A stretch of 64,000 bases of DNA. Source: Meconema thalassinum. Its lineage: Eukaryota; Arthropoda; Insecta; Orthoptera; Tettigoniidae. The notes under the pieces are model-generated. The model did not search any database. It saw only the letters and a program-made list of their open reading frames with translations, and had not been told where the DNA came from. Positions within the stretch are counted from its first letter, which is position 1; each line of letters begins with the position of its first letter. Location: contig OX336389.2 of the NCBI GenBank assembly GCA_946902985.2, positions 280,285,527-280,349,526 of the forward strand, written 5' to 3'. Positions 52,363 to 61,757 of the stretch are shown here, piece after piece. A program made the translations under genes and the position numbers.

Positions 52363-53787
52363 ATGCCCTTTACAAGGCAAACAACTAAAATGGAGGCGCA
52401 ATTGGCAGCATTGCTAGAAAAGTTAAATGGCATAGAAGACGGCCAGAAGAATTTAACCAAGGACCTAACTGCCAAAATGGAAGACGGCCTGAAGAAGATG
52501 GAGGACGGCCAGAAGAAGATGGAGGACGGCCAGAAGAAGTTAGCCGAGGACCTAACTGCCAAACTAGAAGACGGCCAGAAGAAGCTAGCGGAGGACCTGA
52601 AGAGGATAGAGGACGGCCAGAAGAAGATGGAAGACGGTCAGAGTAAGTTGACACAGGACCTGAAGAAATTAGAACTGGGTCTGCGTGAGGAAGTCACGGC
52701 AGTGGAAAAGAAGTTCGACGCCTTACAAGTGGAAGTTGCCGAGCTGCGCCAACGCCCGCTGATGGGGGTGGAGGAGAAATTCAACGCCTTACAAGTGGAA
52801 GTTGCCGAGCTGTGCCAACGCCCGCTGATGGGGGTGGAGGAGAAATTCAACGCCTTACAAAAGGAAGTTGCCGAGCTGCGCCAACGCCCACTGACGGGGG
52901 TGAAAGAGGAATTCAACGCTCTACGAGAGGAAGTTGCCGAGCTGCGCCAACGCCCGCCCACCGTTACACCGGGAATATCAGGAACGGGACATAGCAGAGT
53001 GACGCCCCCAACCTTCGACGGAAAGGTCCCGTGGAGCACCTACTTACGTCAGTTCGAGGCGGCCTGTTCCATAAATAACTGGAACAACACAGAAAAGGCT
53101 ACAGCTCTCATTATAGCGCTGTGAGGTGACGCCCTTAACGTCCTTCAGGCCATCCCGACTGGATCCCAGGACTACGCTTCACTGATAGCCCATATGGAGT
53201 CCCGATATGGAGATAGCCATCTTCAGCAGGCCTACCAGATGCAGCTCCGGACCCGGGTACAGAAGAACGCGGAAACCCTGCAGGAGTTCGAGATGGACAT
53301 CGCACGCCTCGTAAGGCTCGCCTACCCAACAGCGCCGGCCGACTTTCTGGAGCAGATAGCGACGCAGACTTTCACCGACGGGCTACGGGACTCGGACACT
53401 CAACAGGCGCTGCGACTCGCGCGTAATAAGACCCTGGCAAATGCGCTGAGCCACGCACTTGAATTCGAGACGGCAAAACAGGCATCCAGAATGCACGCGC
53501 GGGTGCGTCAAGTGGACGTCGACGAACCAGCAAAAACCAACGAGACCAAGCCCCTGGCCGACGAATTGATGGAGGCGCTAAGCCGTTTCTTCGATAGTCG
53601 CGGCACCACCAGCAACGACACAGCCGGAAGACAACCGGAGAGGCGGCCTGGAAGAGGACTACCGACCTGCTGGGCCTGCGGTAAGAAAGGCCACCTGAGC
53701 AAGGACTGCGGTGATCGCCGCCGCCGAGGGTATCCGACGGGAAATCAGTCGTCTGAAAACCGCGCGGCCCAGGGAAACGAGTATTAG
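52363..53787 (+). pseudogene. gag: gag, one in-frame stop
   Basis: The frame from ATG 52363 to TAG 53787 is continuous except for a TGA at 53122-53124 (codon 254), in a CpG-like context. Residues about 24-105 are a charged heptad repeat (EDGQKKM), suggesting a coiled coil. Residues about 117-205 are four 22-residue repeats (ALQVEVAELRQRP). Then comes the capsid-like region (YLRQFEAACSINNW before the stop, LQEFEMDIARLVRLAYP after) and one CCHC zinc knuckle (CWACGKKGHLSKDC, Cys436-Cys449) that would bind RNA. The product assembles particles and packages RNA in live relatives. The stop separates the coiled coil from most of the capsid, so this copy needs readthrough or help in trans. Confidence 0.92.
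52711..52974 (+). repeat. 66-bp in-frame tandem repeat in gag, four units
   Basis: Units start at 52711, 52777, 52843 and 52909, exactly 66 bp apart, each encoding a variant of FxALxxEVAELxQRP. The heptad block before it (52430-52650) has a 21-bp period. Both preserve the reading frame. Confidence 0.93.
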
Positions 53788-53813
53788 CCAGCCTTGGGGG
53801 GCAAAGGTTGGCT
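53772..53813 (+). promoter_or_regulatory. -1 ribosomal frameshift signal between gag and pol
   Basis: The slippery heptamer G GGA AAC (53772-53778) is in phase with gag codons GGA-AAC. A one-base slip enters the pol frame at 53778. A 7-nt spacer follows. AGCCAGCCTT (53786-53795) can then pair with AAGGTTGGCT (53804-53813): ten pairs, one of them G-U, around an 8-nt loop. The gag stop lies 7 nt after the heptamer. This is the canonical arrangement of retroviral frameshift sites. Confidence 0.85.
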
Positions 53814-56800
53814 TGTGACAGTCGTCAAGCCCCGGCAGTCCAAGTGCGTGTGACGAAGTTACGGAGGGACAATAGCAGCCTGATGGTCGACGGAGTCATC
53901 AACGGAGTGAGCTGGCCCATGTTGATCGACACGGGAGCATCGAGGACCATCGTCAATCCCACTGTGATCCCGAAGTGGAGAGTGCAACCCACACAAAGGA
54001 ACCTCCAGCTAATAACCGCGACCGGAGAGACCGCACCGGTACATGGCGAAGCATCACTGGAGTTCGTCATTGGTCGACGGGTGATAAAGCATCCAGTGCT
54101 TGTGGCTGACGTATCAAACGAAGTGATCATCGGACTGGACATCCTGGACCAGAACAACATCATCTTGGACCTGAGTACCAACACTCTGCACTTCGGAGGT
54201 GAGGAACTTGCTTTGCAACCTGCGCACGAGTCCATCACCGTACGACGAGTAAGGCTGAGAGAAGACGTCATCGTTCCCGCCAGGACGGAAGTCAGCGCTG
54301 CCGTAATTGTCGACGGAACTGCTGAGGGAGTGGCGGCTGTCATCGAGCCAAAATATGAGGACATCCAGACAAAAGGGTTGCTAGTTGCCAAGACCCTCAT
54401 CAACACGACGTCTCGGCCGTACGTCCGCCTGTCCAACCTGAACGACTACGACATTACGGTTCACCGGGACACCAACCTAGGAGTCTGCGAGCCCGTTACC
54501 TGGATTGCCCGCATCACCGACACGACGGACGGACACCTGCAGACGGACAACCGAAGAAGACGCACACTGCCAGAAGAACTACAGAAGCTGTACCAAGGAT
54601 CCCAGGACCATTTAGACGAGGAACAATCACGCCAACTTCAGGACCTGCTACGCGAATTCCAGGATGTCTTCTCCGTGGGGAGCAAAGACTTCGGCAGGAC
54701 AAGCTTGGTCCAGCACAGAATCGACGTTGGGGACAGCGCACCGATTAGGGCCCCATTCCGACGTGTCCCGCTCGCCAAGCAAGCCGAAGTCGACCGGATG
54801 GTAGAAGAGATGAAGGAGCAAGGGGTGATCGAGCCATCACATAGTCCTTGGAGTTCTCCGGTCGTGCTTGTGAAGAAGAAGGACGGTTCCACCAGGTTCT
54901 GCGTGGACTACAGGCGGGTGAACGACGTCACGAAGAAGGACAGCTACCCTCTACCCCGGATCGACGACACGCTGGACACCATATCAGGGTCAAGATGGTT
55001 CTCCACCTTGGATTTGAAGAGTGGCTACTGGCAGGTAGAGGTCCACCCTAAGGACCGCGAGAAAACAGCGTTCTCTGTGGGCAGCGGGCTCTGGCAGTTC
55101 ACCGTCATGCCATTCGGTCTGTGCAACGCCCCTGCGACCTTCGAAAGGCTAATGGAGTCCATTCTGAGGGGACTACACTGGAAGACCTGCCTGGTCTACC
55201 TAGACGACGTCATCGTTCTGGGGAGAAGCTTCGAGGAGCACTACAGCAACCTGAAGGAGATCTTGTTGAAGCTACGGGCTGCCCAGCTGAAGTTGAGCCC
55301 CAAGAAGTGTCAGCTCTTCCAGAAGCGGGTCCAGTACCTTGGGCATATCGTCTCCGAGGAAGGGGTGCGCACCGACCCAGAGAAGACCGCAGCTGTGAGG
55401 GGGTGGCCAGTTCCGAAGGACAAGTCCCAACTACGAAGCTTCCTGGGACTCTGCACTTATTACCGTCGCTTCGTGAGGGGATTCGCCGACATCGCCAAAC
55501 CTTTACATCGCCTGACTGAGAAGGACCAACTCTTCACGTGGACAGCAGAATGCCACAGTGCCTTCGAACAACTCAAGCAGGCTCTGTGCACCGCGCCTAT
55601 TCTGGCCTACCCCAGACCTGGAACAAGGTTCATCGTCGATACCGATGCCAGCGACTTTGGCATAGGGGGAATCCTGTCGCAGGTAGTGGACGGCGAGGAG
55701 AGAGTAGTGGCCTACTTCAGCAAGGCCTTGTCAAAGCCAGAAAGGAACTACTGCGTCACCAGGAAGGAGCTGCTCGCCATCGTGAAGACCATTGAACACT
55801 TCCACAAGTACCTGTACGGGCAAGAATTTCTCATCAGGACCGACCATGCATCCCTGCGGTGGCTCCTGAACTTCAAGCAGCCCGAGGGTCAACTCGCGCG
55901 GTGGTTAGAGAGGCTTCAACAGTACAACTTTGAGATTCAGCACAGGAAAGGCCAACTTCATGCTAACGCCGACGCCCTGTCACGAAGACCGTGCCCCGAA
56001 GACTGCACCTTCTGTGCCCGAAGGGAGGAGAACACCGGGATACTGTGCCGACGGACTACTGTGGAACTTCAAGGGAACTGGAGCCGCGAATCTTTCACGC
56101 GGGCACAAGCAGAGGATGATGACCTGGGACTGATAGCCGAATGGAAGAGGGCCTGTGTCCCCAGACCCGGGTGGAACATTGTGAGCGACTGCAGCCCAAA
56201 GTTTAAGTCCTACTGGGCACAGTGGGACTCGCTGATTGTAAGGGATGGCCTCATCTGCCGTACCTGGGAGAGCACCGACGGGAAGACATCTCGGGAACAA
56301 GTCGTCGTTCCAAAGGCTATGACGGAGGAAGTCCTGAAGGAAGTTCATGGAGGATCATCTGGTGGACACCTAGGGATAAAGAAGACCCTGGAGAAGCTGA
56401 GAGAGCGGTTCTACTGGATCGGATGCCGAACAGACGAGGAGAACCACTGCGCGAGGTGCCACGATTGCGCAGCCAGCAAGGGCCCAGGACGAAGACGACG
56501 GGGTCCACTGAAGACCTACAACGTGGGCGGCCCCATGGAGAGAGTGGCCATCGATGTTGCTGGGCCATTCCCGTTAAGCGAGGCAGGGAACCGCTACATA
56601 TTAGTCGTCAGCGACTACTTTACCAAATGGCCGGAGGCGTATGTGCTCCCTAACCAAGAAGCCGCGACGATTGCAGAGACCCTGGTGAAAGAATTCGTCA
56701 GCCTGTACGGAGTACCCCTGGAGCTGCACTCCGACCAAGGGAGGAACTTCGAGTCGCAGGTGTTCCAGAACCTATGCCAGCTGCTGGGAATCCGGAAGAC

Positions 56801-57389
56801 AAGGACGACGCCGCTACACCCTCAGTCCGACGGGATGGTAGAGCGATTCAATCGCACCATCGAGAACCATCTCCGAATAGTCGTCAGCGAGCACCAGAGG
56901 GATTGGGACAAACATCTTCCACTATTTCTCCTGGCCTACCGCGCCGCCGTGCATGAAGCCACCGGGTGCACACCAGCCCGGGCCATGTTTGGGAGGGAGC
57001 CCCGTCTACCTGTCGATCTTGCCTTTGGCCGACCTGGGAATGATCCGATCCCGGTAAGCCAGTATTGTCAAGAACTGGTCGACCAACTGGAGGACGTGCA
57101 CGCGTTCGCGAGGAGGAAACTGCGGATCGAGACCGACCGAATGAAGACCCGATACGACCAGCAGACAGATGCCGGAGGATTCCACGAGGACGACCTGGTC
57201 TGGCTCTTCAATCCATTACGGAAGAAAGGCCTGTCACCCAAACTGCAGAAGTCCTGGGAGGGCCCGTACCGAGTCGTGAAACGGATCAACGATGTCGTCT
57301 ACAGGATCCAGCGGAGCCCGAGGGCGAAGATGAAGATCGTGCATCGAGATCGCCTGGCAGCCTACGGCGGGACACAGACGGACCAATGA
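53778..57389 (+). CDS. pol: pol polyprotein (protease, RT, RNase H, integrase), intact
   Basis: The pol frame is open from 53757 to the TGA at 57387-57389 without lesion, overlaps the end of gag and has no ATG near its start, so it is probably made as a Gag-Pol fusion by frameshifting. Counting from TTG 53808 as residue 1: the aspartic protease site DTGA is at 41-44. RT spans about 320-500, with catalytic D402 (FSTLDLKSGYW) and YLDD at 464-467. RNase H D611 is in FIVDTDASDFG. The integrase has an HHCC zinc site (H847 and ENHCARCHDC), then D916 (AIDVAGPF), D976 (HSDQGRNF) and E1012 (DGMVERFN), a DD35E triad. The C-terminus ends KIVHRDRLAAY with no chromodomain. It would copy the RNA and insert the DNA. 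Confidence 0.96.
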   Translation, partial: RVLASLGGQRLACDSRQAPAVQVRVTKLRRDNSSLMVDGVINGVSWPMLIDTGASRTIVNPTVIPKWRVQPTQRNLQLITATGETAPVHGEASLEFVIGRRVIKHPVLVADVSNEVIIGLDILDQNNIILDLSTNTLHFGGEELALQPAHESITVRRVRLREDVIVPARTEVSAAVIVDGTAEGVAAVIEPKYEDIQTKGLLVAKTLINTTSRPYVRLSNLNDYDITVHRDTNLGVCEPVTWIARITDTTDGHLQTDNRRRRTLPEELQKLYQGSQDHLDEEQSRQLQDLLREFQDVFSVGSKDFGRTSLVQHRIDVGDSAPIRAPFRRVPLAKQAEVDRMVEEMKEQGVIEPSHSPWSSPVVLVKKKDGSTRFCVDYRRVNDVTKKDSYPLPRIDDTLDTISGSRWFSTLDLKSGYWQVEVHPKDREKTAFSVGSGLWQFTVMPFGLCNAPATFERLMESILRGLHWKTCLVYLDDVIVLGRSFEEHYSNLKEILLKLRAAQLKLSPKKCQLFQKRVQYLGHIVSEEGVRTDPEKTAAVRGWPVPKDKSQLRSFLGLCTYYRRFVRGFADIAKPLHRLTEKDQLFTWTAECHSAFEQLKQALCTAPILAYPRPGTRFIVDTDASDFGIGGILSQVVDGEERVVAYFSKALSKPERNYCVTRKELLAIVKTIEHFHKYLYGQEFLIRTDHASLRWLLNFKQPEGQLARWLERLQQYNFEIQHRKGQLHANADALSRRPCPEDCTFCARREENTGILCRRTTVELQGNWSRESFTRAQAEDDDLGLIAEWKRACVPRPGWNIVSDCSPKFKSYWAQWDSLIVRDGLICRTWESTDGKTSREQVVVPKAMTEEVLKEVHGGSSGGHLGIKKTLEKLRERFYWIGCRTDEENHCARCHDCAASKGPGRRRRGPLKTYNVGGPMERVAIDVAGPFPLSEAGNRYILVVSDYFTKWPEAYVLPNQEAATIAETLVKEFVSLYGVPLELHSDQGRNFESQVFQNLCQLLGIRKTRTTPLHPQSDGMVERFNRTIENHLRIVVSEHQRDWDKHLPLFLLAYRAAVHEATGCTPARAMFGREPRLPVDLAFGRPGNDPIPVSQYCQELVDQLEDVHAFARRKLRIETDRMKTRYDQQTDAGGFHEDDLVWLFNPLRKKGLSPKLQKSWEGPYRVVKRINDVVYRIQRSPRAKMKIVHRDRLAAYGGTQTDQ

Positions 57390-57413
57390 TTGATCGGGAC
57401 GATCAGCCTTTTT

Positions 57414-57426
57414 AGGAAGGGGGTGG
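57414..57426 (+). promoter_or_regulatory. Polypurine tract
   Basis: AGGAAGGGGGTGG directly abuts the 3' LTR start. It is the expected plus-strand primer. Confidence 0.8.
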
Positions 57427-58186
57427 TGTTACGGCTGTGAGTTTGTGTCATCGCTCGCCGCTTGAGTCACAACTGCCCCAGGGGCTGGGCTGTGGCATGC
57501 CTCCCGTATTGCGCGCGCCTTATGCAACAGGGCTACTACAGACAAAGGGATAGTCCAGAAGATTCGTGACTGGACCAGCGATGGAAACCTCGAGAAGCCG
57601 TGGACCCTGGATGGATCTAGAACCATTTATTGAGTCACCGGCTTGCTATAAAAGAGTGACCCGTGAAGCAGTTGTTGTTGAGTTTTACGAGCTAGTGTGA
57701 GCGTTTATTCTGAGCGACAGAAGTGTGGTGACTTGCGAAACCCCTAGTGTAGCGGCGAAGTGAGGAACATACAGGGGACTGCCGTGTTCTGAGTAAGTGT
57801 GCTTTCACTGAGTGTCAGATATTGCGGTGTCGAAATTAAGTGACATTGTTTCTCCCAGCTGGTGAACAGCGCGCAGCAAGTGCTCGTAAGTACTGTAATA
57901 GGCGCACATTAGAAAGAAGTTGCATGTAGTTCTGTCAAGGCCACTAGGCCCATTAGCGGCAGGATTAACTTCTGTGGTTTGTTGACAAGTGAAAGGGGCA
58001 AGAGCTCTCCACAAGCAATAGACTTTGTAAACTGGAGTAAGGTTCCTAATTGCTTGTATTTGCTGATTAGTGTAATTTTCTGGCCGCAATAAAGTTAATT
58101 ACTTCTTTAAGCAGTAATTGGTGTTGTGCTTCCTACCCACCGTAATCCAGTTAACAAAAGTGCCACTAGGGGGGTGGCACGTAACA
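57427..58186 (+). repeat. 3' LTR
   Basis: It runs TGTTACGGCTGTG...GTGGCACGTAACA, 760 bp, with perfect 7-bp terminal inverted repeats. It differs from the 5' LTR by scattered single bases and a GTT unit (two against three in the stretch after AGCA). Confidence 0.96.
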
Positions 58187-58318
58187 ATACCAATATACTT
58201 ATCATGTAGGCTACTATTGTTACTAACAAGGTGAGGCGACGGTAGAGCGATGTAAACTGTGATAATCAGTTTGCTCTGATCTTATATTAAACACTAGGGA
58301 CCAGAATTTTAGGGTTTT
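58187..58318 (+). repeat. 132-bp direct repeat, right copy
   Basis: It begins ATACCAATATACTTATCATG immediately after the LTR terminal CA and ends TTTTAGGGTTTT, after which the host hAT sequence continues (AAATTTGTTATTTTAGG). Confidence 0.95.
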
Positions 58319-58666
58319 AAATTTGTTATTTTAGGGTTTCAAAAACATAAATTAGTTTATTTTTTTTAGGTTTTAAATAGGTAGAATAGGTTTTTGTGTT
58401 TAAAGTGTAGCAAAGGTTAGCATAAATTTTGCAAAGCTTAAAATTAATGCCTATTTGTTAGTAGAAAATCTGATTGCATCGAGTGTGTGAATATTCTACA
58501 TAATGCTACGTCATCCAATTATCACCGAGAACTTCACACTTTTAGGCAATATTTGCTCTCCTTAAATATGTTAATTATTCAAATCCAAAAAAAAAACAAG
58601 GATGTCAGAGGTAATTTTCACACTCTAGCCTGTTAAATTAACTTTGTTTATTTAGAATATAGGATT

Positions 58667-59194
58667 CTTGGAAATAATTTATTTTTTATTTTTTATTTAG
58701 TCAATTTACCCTCTAGGTGGGTGGTTCCCACGGACTCAGCGAGGGAACTCACCACTACCGCCTCTATGGGCAGTGTCCTGGAGCTTGGAACATCTGGTCG
58801 GGATGGATACAACTGGGGAGGTGTGATCAGCACTTCGCCCAGGTGGCCTCACCTGCAAAGCGAACAGGGGCCTCATGAGGGATGGGAAGGGATGGAAGAC
58901 TGGGATGGATAGGCTAGGAAGGGGGAAGGAGGCGGCCGTGGCCTTACAGAAGGGACCATCCCGGCATTTGCCCGAAGACGATGTGGGAAACCACGGAAAA
59001 CCACTTCGAGGATGGCTGAGGTGGGAAACGAACCCCCTCTACTCATTTGGACCACCCGAGGCTGAGTAGACCCCGTTCCAGTCCTCATACCACTTTTCAA
59101 ATTTCGTGGCAGAGCCGGGAATCGAACCCAGGACCTCCGGGGTGGCAGCTAACCATGCTGACTGCTACGCTACGGAGGCGACCTTGGAAATAAT
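58667..59194 (-). mobile_element. SINE-C, full-length dimer (504 bp) with 12-bp duplication
   Basis: The element at 58679-59182 is flanked by CTTGGAAATAAT (58667-58678 and 59183-59194). From right to left: head 1 (GGGAATCGAACCCAGGACC reversed B-box), head 2 (GGAAACGAACCCCCTC), core (GGCATTTGCCCGAAG), then a tail related to SINE-A (CCACGGACTCAGCGAGGG, CAACTGGGGAGGTGTGATCA). It shows that families A and C share tail modules. Confidence 0.93.
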
Positions 59195-60113
59195 AAGAGA
59201 TTTATTCCCACTTTCCTGACATTCAATAACCAAACAATTAGAAATAAGCTGAAAAGTGCTGAAAATATTTGGATTTTCTGGCAGATAGGAAAGCTCTCGA
59301 TCAACTAGGCCTATAGCTAGGAATATGCACTATCTTCAGGTTTACTTTTATGAATTATGGACTAAATATTCAAATATACTACAATAAATGGAACAAAACT
59401 GTAATTATGTATTTTTAGGTACTCACATACTATTTAGTTTTTTTAGGTACTACAGAATTAATGAAGAAGGCTCTTTTGAGTGTGATTCGGAAAAGTACTA
59501 AATTATTTTTATTTAGAATTAAGGATAAAAATAGGTAAAACCCTACGAATCTCGTCCCTACTAAAAAGATAACCTCGTATTACTCTCCAGTGCCTTTGCT
59601 CTTAAGAACCTACCAATAACAGCAACAAACGCCCTTGAAGCGTGTGACAAAAGTTATTTTCCCTAACTTTATACCCTCATCAAACTTTTAGCAATTTTGC
59701 ACATACTTAACTCTATTCATAGAGACACATCACTGACGACGAAGTTATAAAGCGATTTGGTAATGCTTAAAGAGATCTTGACTTTGTATTATAGTGTAAG
59801 TTGTAAATCAAAACAGTAATGTTAATTCCTTCCATCTAAACACTATCAAGCGAGCAAGATGATTGAACTGTATTAATAAAAAGTAACACAAAATGGTCTT
59901 AGTTGTGTTTGACATTAACCAAACATTAAACATCACAATAAATTGGTTGAAAAAATGATGCCCGATAGCCGTAAAACTCATCATTTTGCACCAAATTATA
60001 CAAACGATTCCCTGGGAGGAACACCGGATCCCCATTTCTTTGAGGGCTACTCCATTCCCCCAAAACCCCGGATAGCCCCCACCTCCTCAAATAAAACTCT
60101 AAACACGCCTCTG

Positions 60114-60295
60114 AATAAACAATCAATTTGTGAGGAAGTACTATTCATTTCTTGTAAACTATGAACGTTTACAGTTTTTTGTTATAAAGGTGTGTTAGAC
60201 TTTTATTTTCAGACAGATGATTTATAAAGCTGAAAATCTTTGTTTGGGATGTTATTTCACGTCATGTTCATTAGGAGCCTACGTTTCCATGTACA
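60114..60295. other. No gene recognised
   Basis: Unassigned stretch between the end of the hAT-like element and the TTA microsatellite. Confidence 0.3.
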
Positions 60296-60298
60296 TTA

Positions 60299-60345
<47 letters not shown>
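60296..60345. repeat. (TTA)n microsatellite
   Basis: About 15 uninterrupted ATT units. Confidence 0.96.
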
Positions 60346-60346
<1 letters not shown>

Positions 60347-60569
60347 GCTGCGCAGAGAGGCTAATTGTTCATCGTTCCCTTTCCCCTTTGTCAAAATTCC
60401 CATCTCTAGAGGCAACAACAAAACAATCTGATTTGATTTCCCTCAAAAACGTCCTCACAGGTTCCCTTGCTATTGACCCCTTTTTGCCGACTGTCATTGG
60501 CATATCACTCAGTTCGGAGAGAACAAGACGTAACTTTCGTTCCGCCCTTTACTCGTAGCAATGCCTACC

Positions 60570-60670
60570 ATCACAAATGCACATGTTTCAGACATTCTAC
60601 ACACTTCCGAGTACACGGAGCTAAAGGCCACGATGTCCAATTCCCTGAAATGAAACAATAACAACAATAG
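60570..60670 (+). mobile_element. SINE-C 3' end fragment
   Basis: AGACATTCTACACACTTCCG, ACACGGAGCTAAAGGCCACG and ATGTCCAATTCCCTGAAATG match the last ~80 bp of the family, followed by AATAACAAC repeats. Confidence 0.65.
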
Positions 60671-60704
60671 TAATAATAATAGTAACACATCTATAGATGC
60701 CTAT

Positions 60705-60770
60705 GCATGTTTACCCCATTATTATTCCCGTTGCAATGGGGTCAGGAATGACGGGCGGTTTTTACGGTCC
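60705..60770 (-). mobile_element. RTE-like LINE 3' fragment
   Basis: TTACCCCATTATTATTCCCG, TTGCAATGGGGTCAGGAATG is the inverted counterpart of 43235-43280. Confidence 0.5.
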
Positions 60771-60837
60771 CTATAATGGGAGTTAATGAGAATTAAAGTG
60801 AATGCAGATGAATGAAACTGAGCAATGAATTGCAAGG

Positions 60838-61310
60838 AAGCAGTCGTGGCCTAGTAGAAAGTACCGTCCCGTCATTTGCCTCGTGTTGAAGGTGGGAAAC
60901 CACAGAAAACTATCTGAAGGACAGTTAACGGTTAGTTTCAAACACACTTATCTACTGAATCTAGAGCAGCCTGGTCCATTAGCGTTGCGGTGTGCCTTAA
61001 CGAGAGTAGCTGCCGTGGTAGGTAATAATATATTTTTTAAATCGCTGAAAACACTTTGACAGCAGATACAACTGGGGATGGTGACAGGCCGATCACCCAG
61101 GCGACATTGGGCGCAGTCAGAACTTGGATGGTATGCCGTTTCTAGGCACTGCGCGCTGTTGGCCAACATAAGGAGGAGCAGAAAGACCCTGGCCACCCTA
61201 CCGCACGTAAACTCCGGCTGGGGGTAGCGTCTTCGGAGGCTCGGACCTGCCTTCGTGCAGAATACCAATTAAATTTTAAAATTATTATTATTATTATTAT
61301 TATAACAGGT
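60838..61310. mobile_element. Mosaic of SINE-C, SINE-A and LINE 3' fragments
   Basis: 60838-60960 is a reversed SINE-C core (GTCATTTGCCTCGTG, GGTGGGAAACCACAG). 61055-61110 is a SINE-A body piece (ACAACTGGGGATGGTGACAG). 61130-61310 ends TTAAATTTTAAAATTATTATT, a LINE-like tail. No frame across them is credible. Confidence 0.5.
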
Positions 61311-61757
61311 TTGATTATAGATTCATTTTAGTGCTCCGCACGTGAAGGTTACCTGGAATGAAATCTCGCTACGCCACTGCACAGTAGCATGTGACCTGCT
61401 TGGAGTGTTACCAAGCCATATGACCTCTTCTTGCACAGGTTTCAGGGAAGAGGAAATGAAGGGATTTCATTCTCGTCCCGATGTCAGATGGAAGACCGAG
61501 CTAGTAACATGTGGTCTCATTCACTCGAGCCGAGCAAGCTGAGTGGACGCTATTTGCCAACTGCTAGGCTCCACCAACTGTCACTGCATGGGCTTTATCA
61601 TTGTTTCTGCCTCCATTGTTCACAGATTAGCAAATTAAAGCGTTTTACCTCACACAGATCTGTGCATGAACGAAAGAAAAAACATGTCAATAATTTTCAA
61701 ACATTCGTTCGTCCGTCTGCGAAGTCACATGTTTCTTCCTGAAAGTAAATATCTTCC

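Larger units (their letters stand above)
51501..58186 (+). mobile_element. Ty3/Gypsy LTR retrotransposon, nearly complete
   Basis: It has two LTRs of 763 and 760 bp, a tRNA-Leu-type primer site, gag, a frameshift signal, pol in the order protease-RT-RNase H-integrase (the Ty3/Gypsy order), and a purine tract. No envelope frame follows pol. By eye the LTRs differ at about eight substitutions and one 3-bp indel (about 1%), so insertion is recent relative to its surroundings. The only obvious coding lesion is one stop in gag. The 5' LTR begins TTTTACGG where the 3' LTR begins TGTTACGG. Confidence 0.96.
51299..60113. mobile_element. hAT-like element split by an LTR retrotransposon and a SINE
   Basis: The left end CAGGGGCGTATACAAG followed by ~18 G (51299-51332) pairs with a right end whose complement reads CAGAGGCGTGTTTAGAG, followed by GGTGGGGGCTATCCGGGG (60113 leftward). 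Flanks TATAAAC and AATAAAC are similar, so the target duplication is decayed. Without later insertions the element would be about 1.5 kb and AT-rich, with no transposase frame visible. Confidence 0.68.

Noticed and set aside
53825..54436. 203-codon minus-strand frame over gypsy pol
   Set aside because: It is a shadow of the GC-rich pol gene.
57390..57426. A third (env-like) gene after pol
   Set aside because: Only 37 bp separate the pol stop from the 3' LTR, so no envelope gene exists.
60948..61268. 106-codon frame with a hydrophobic stretch
   Set aside because: It crosses SINE-C, SINE-A and LINE-tail fragments, so the apparent signal-like segment is accidental.
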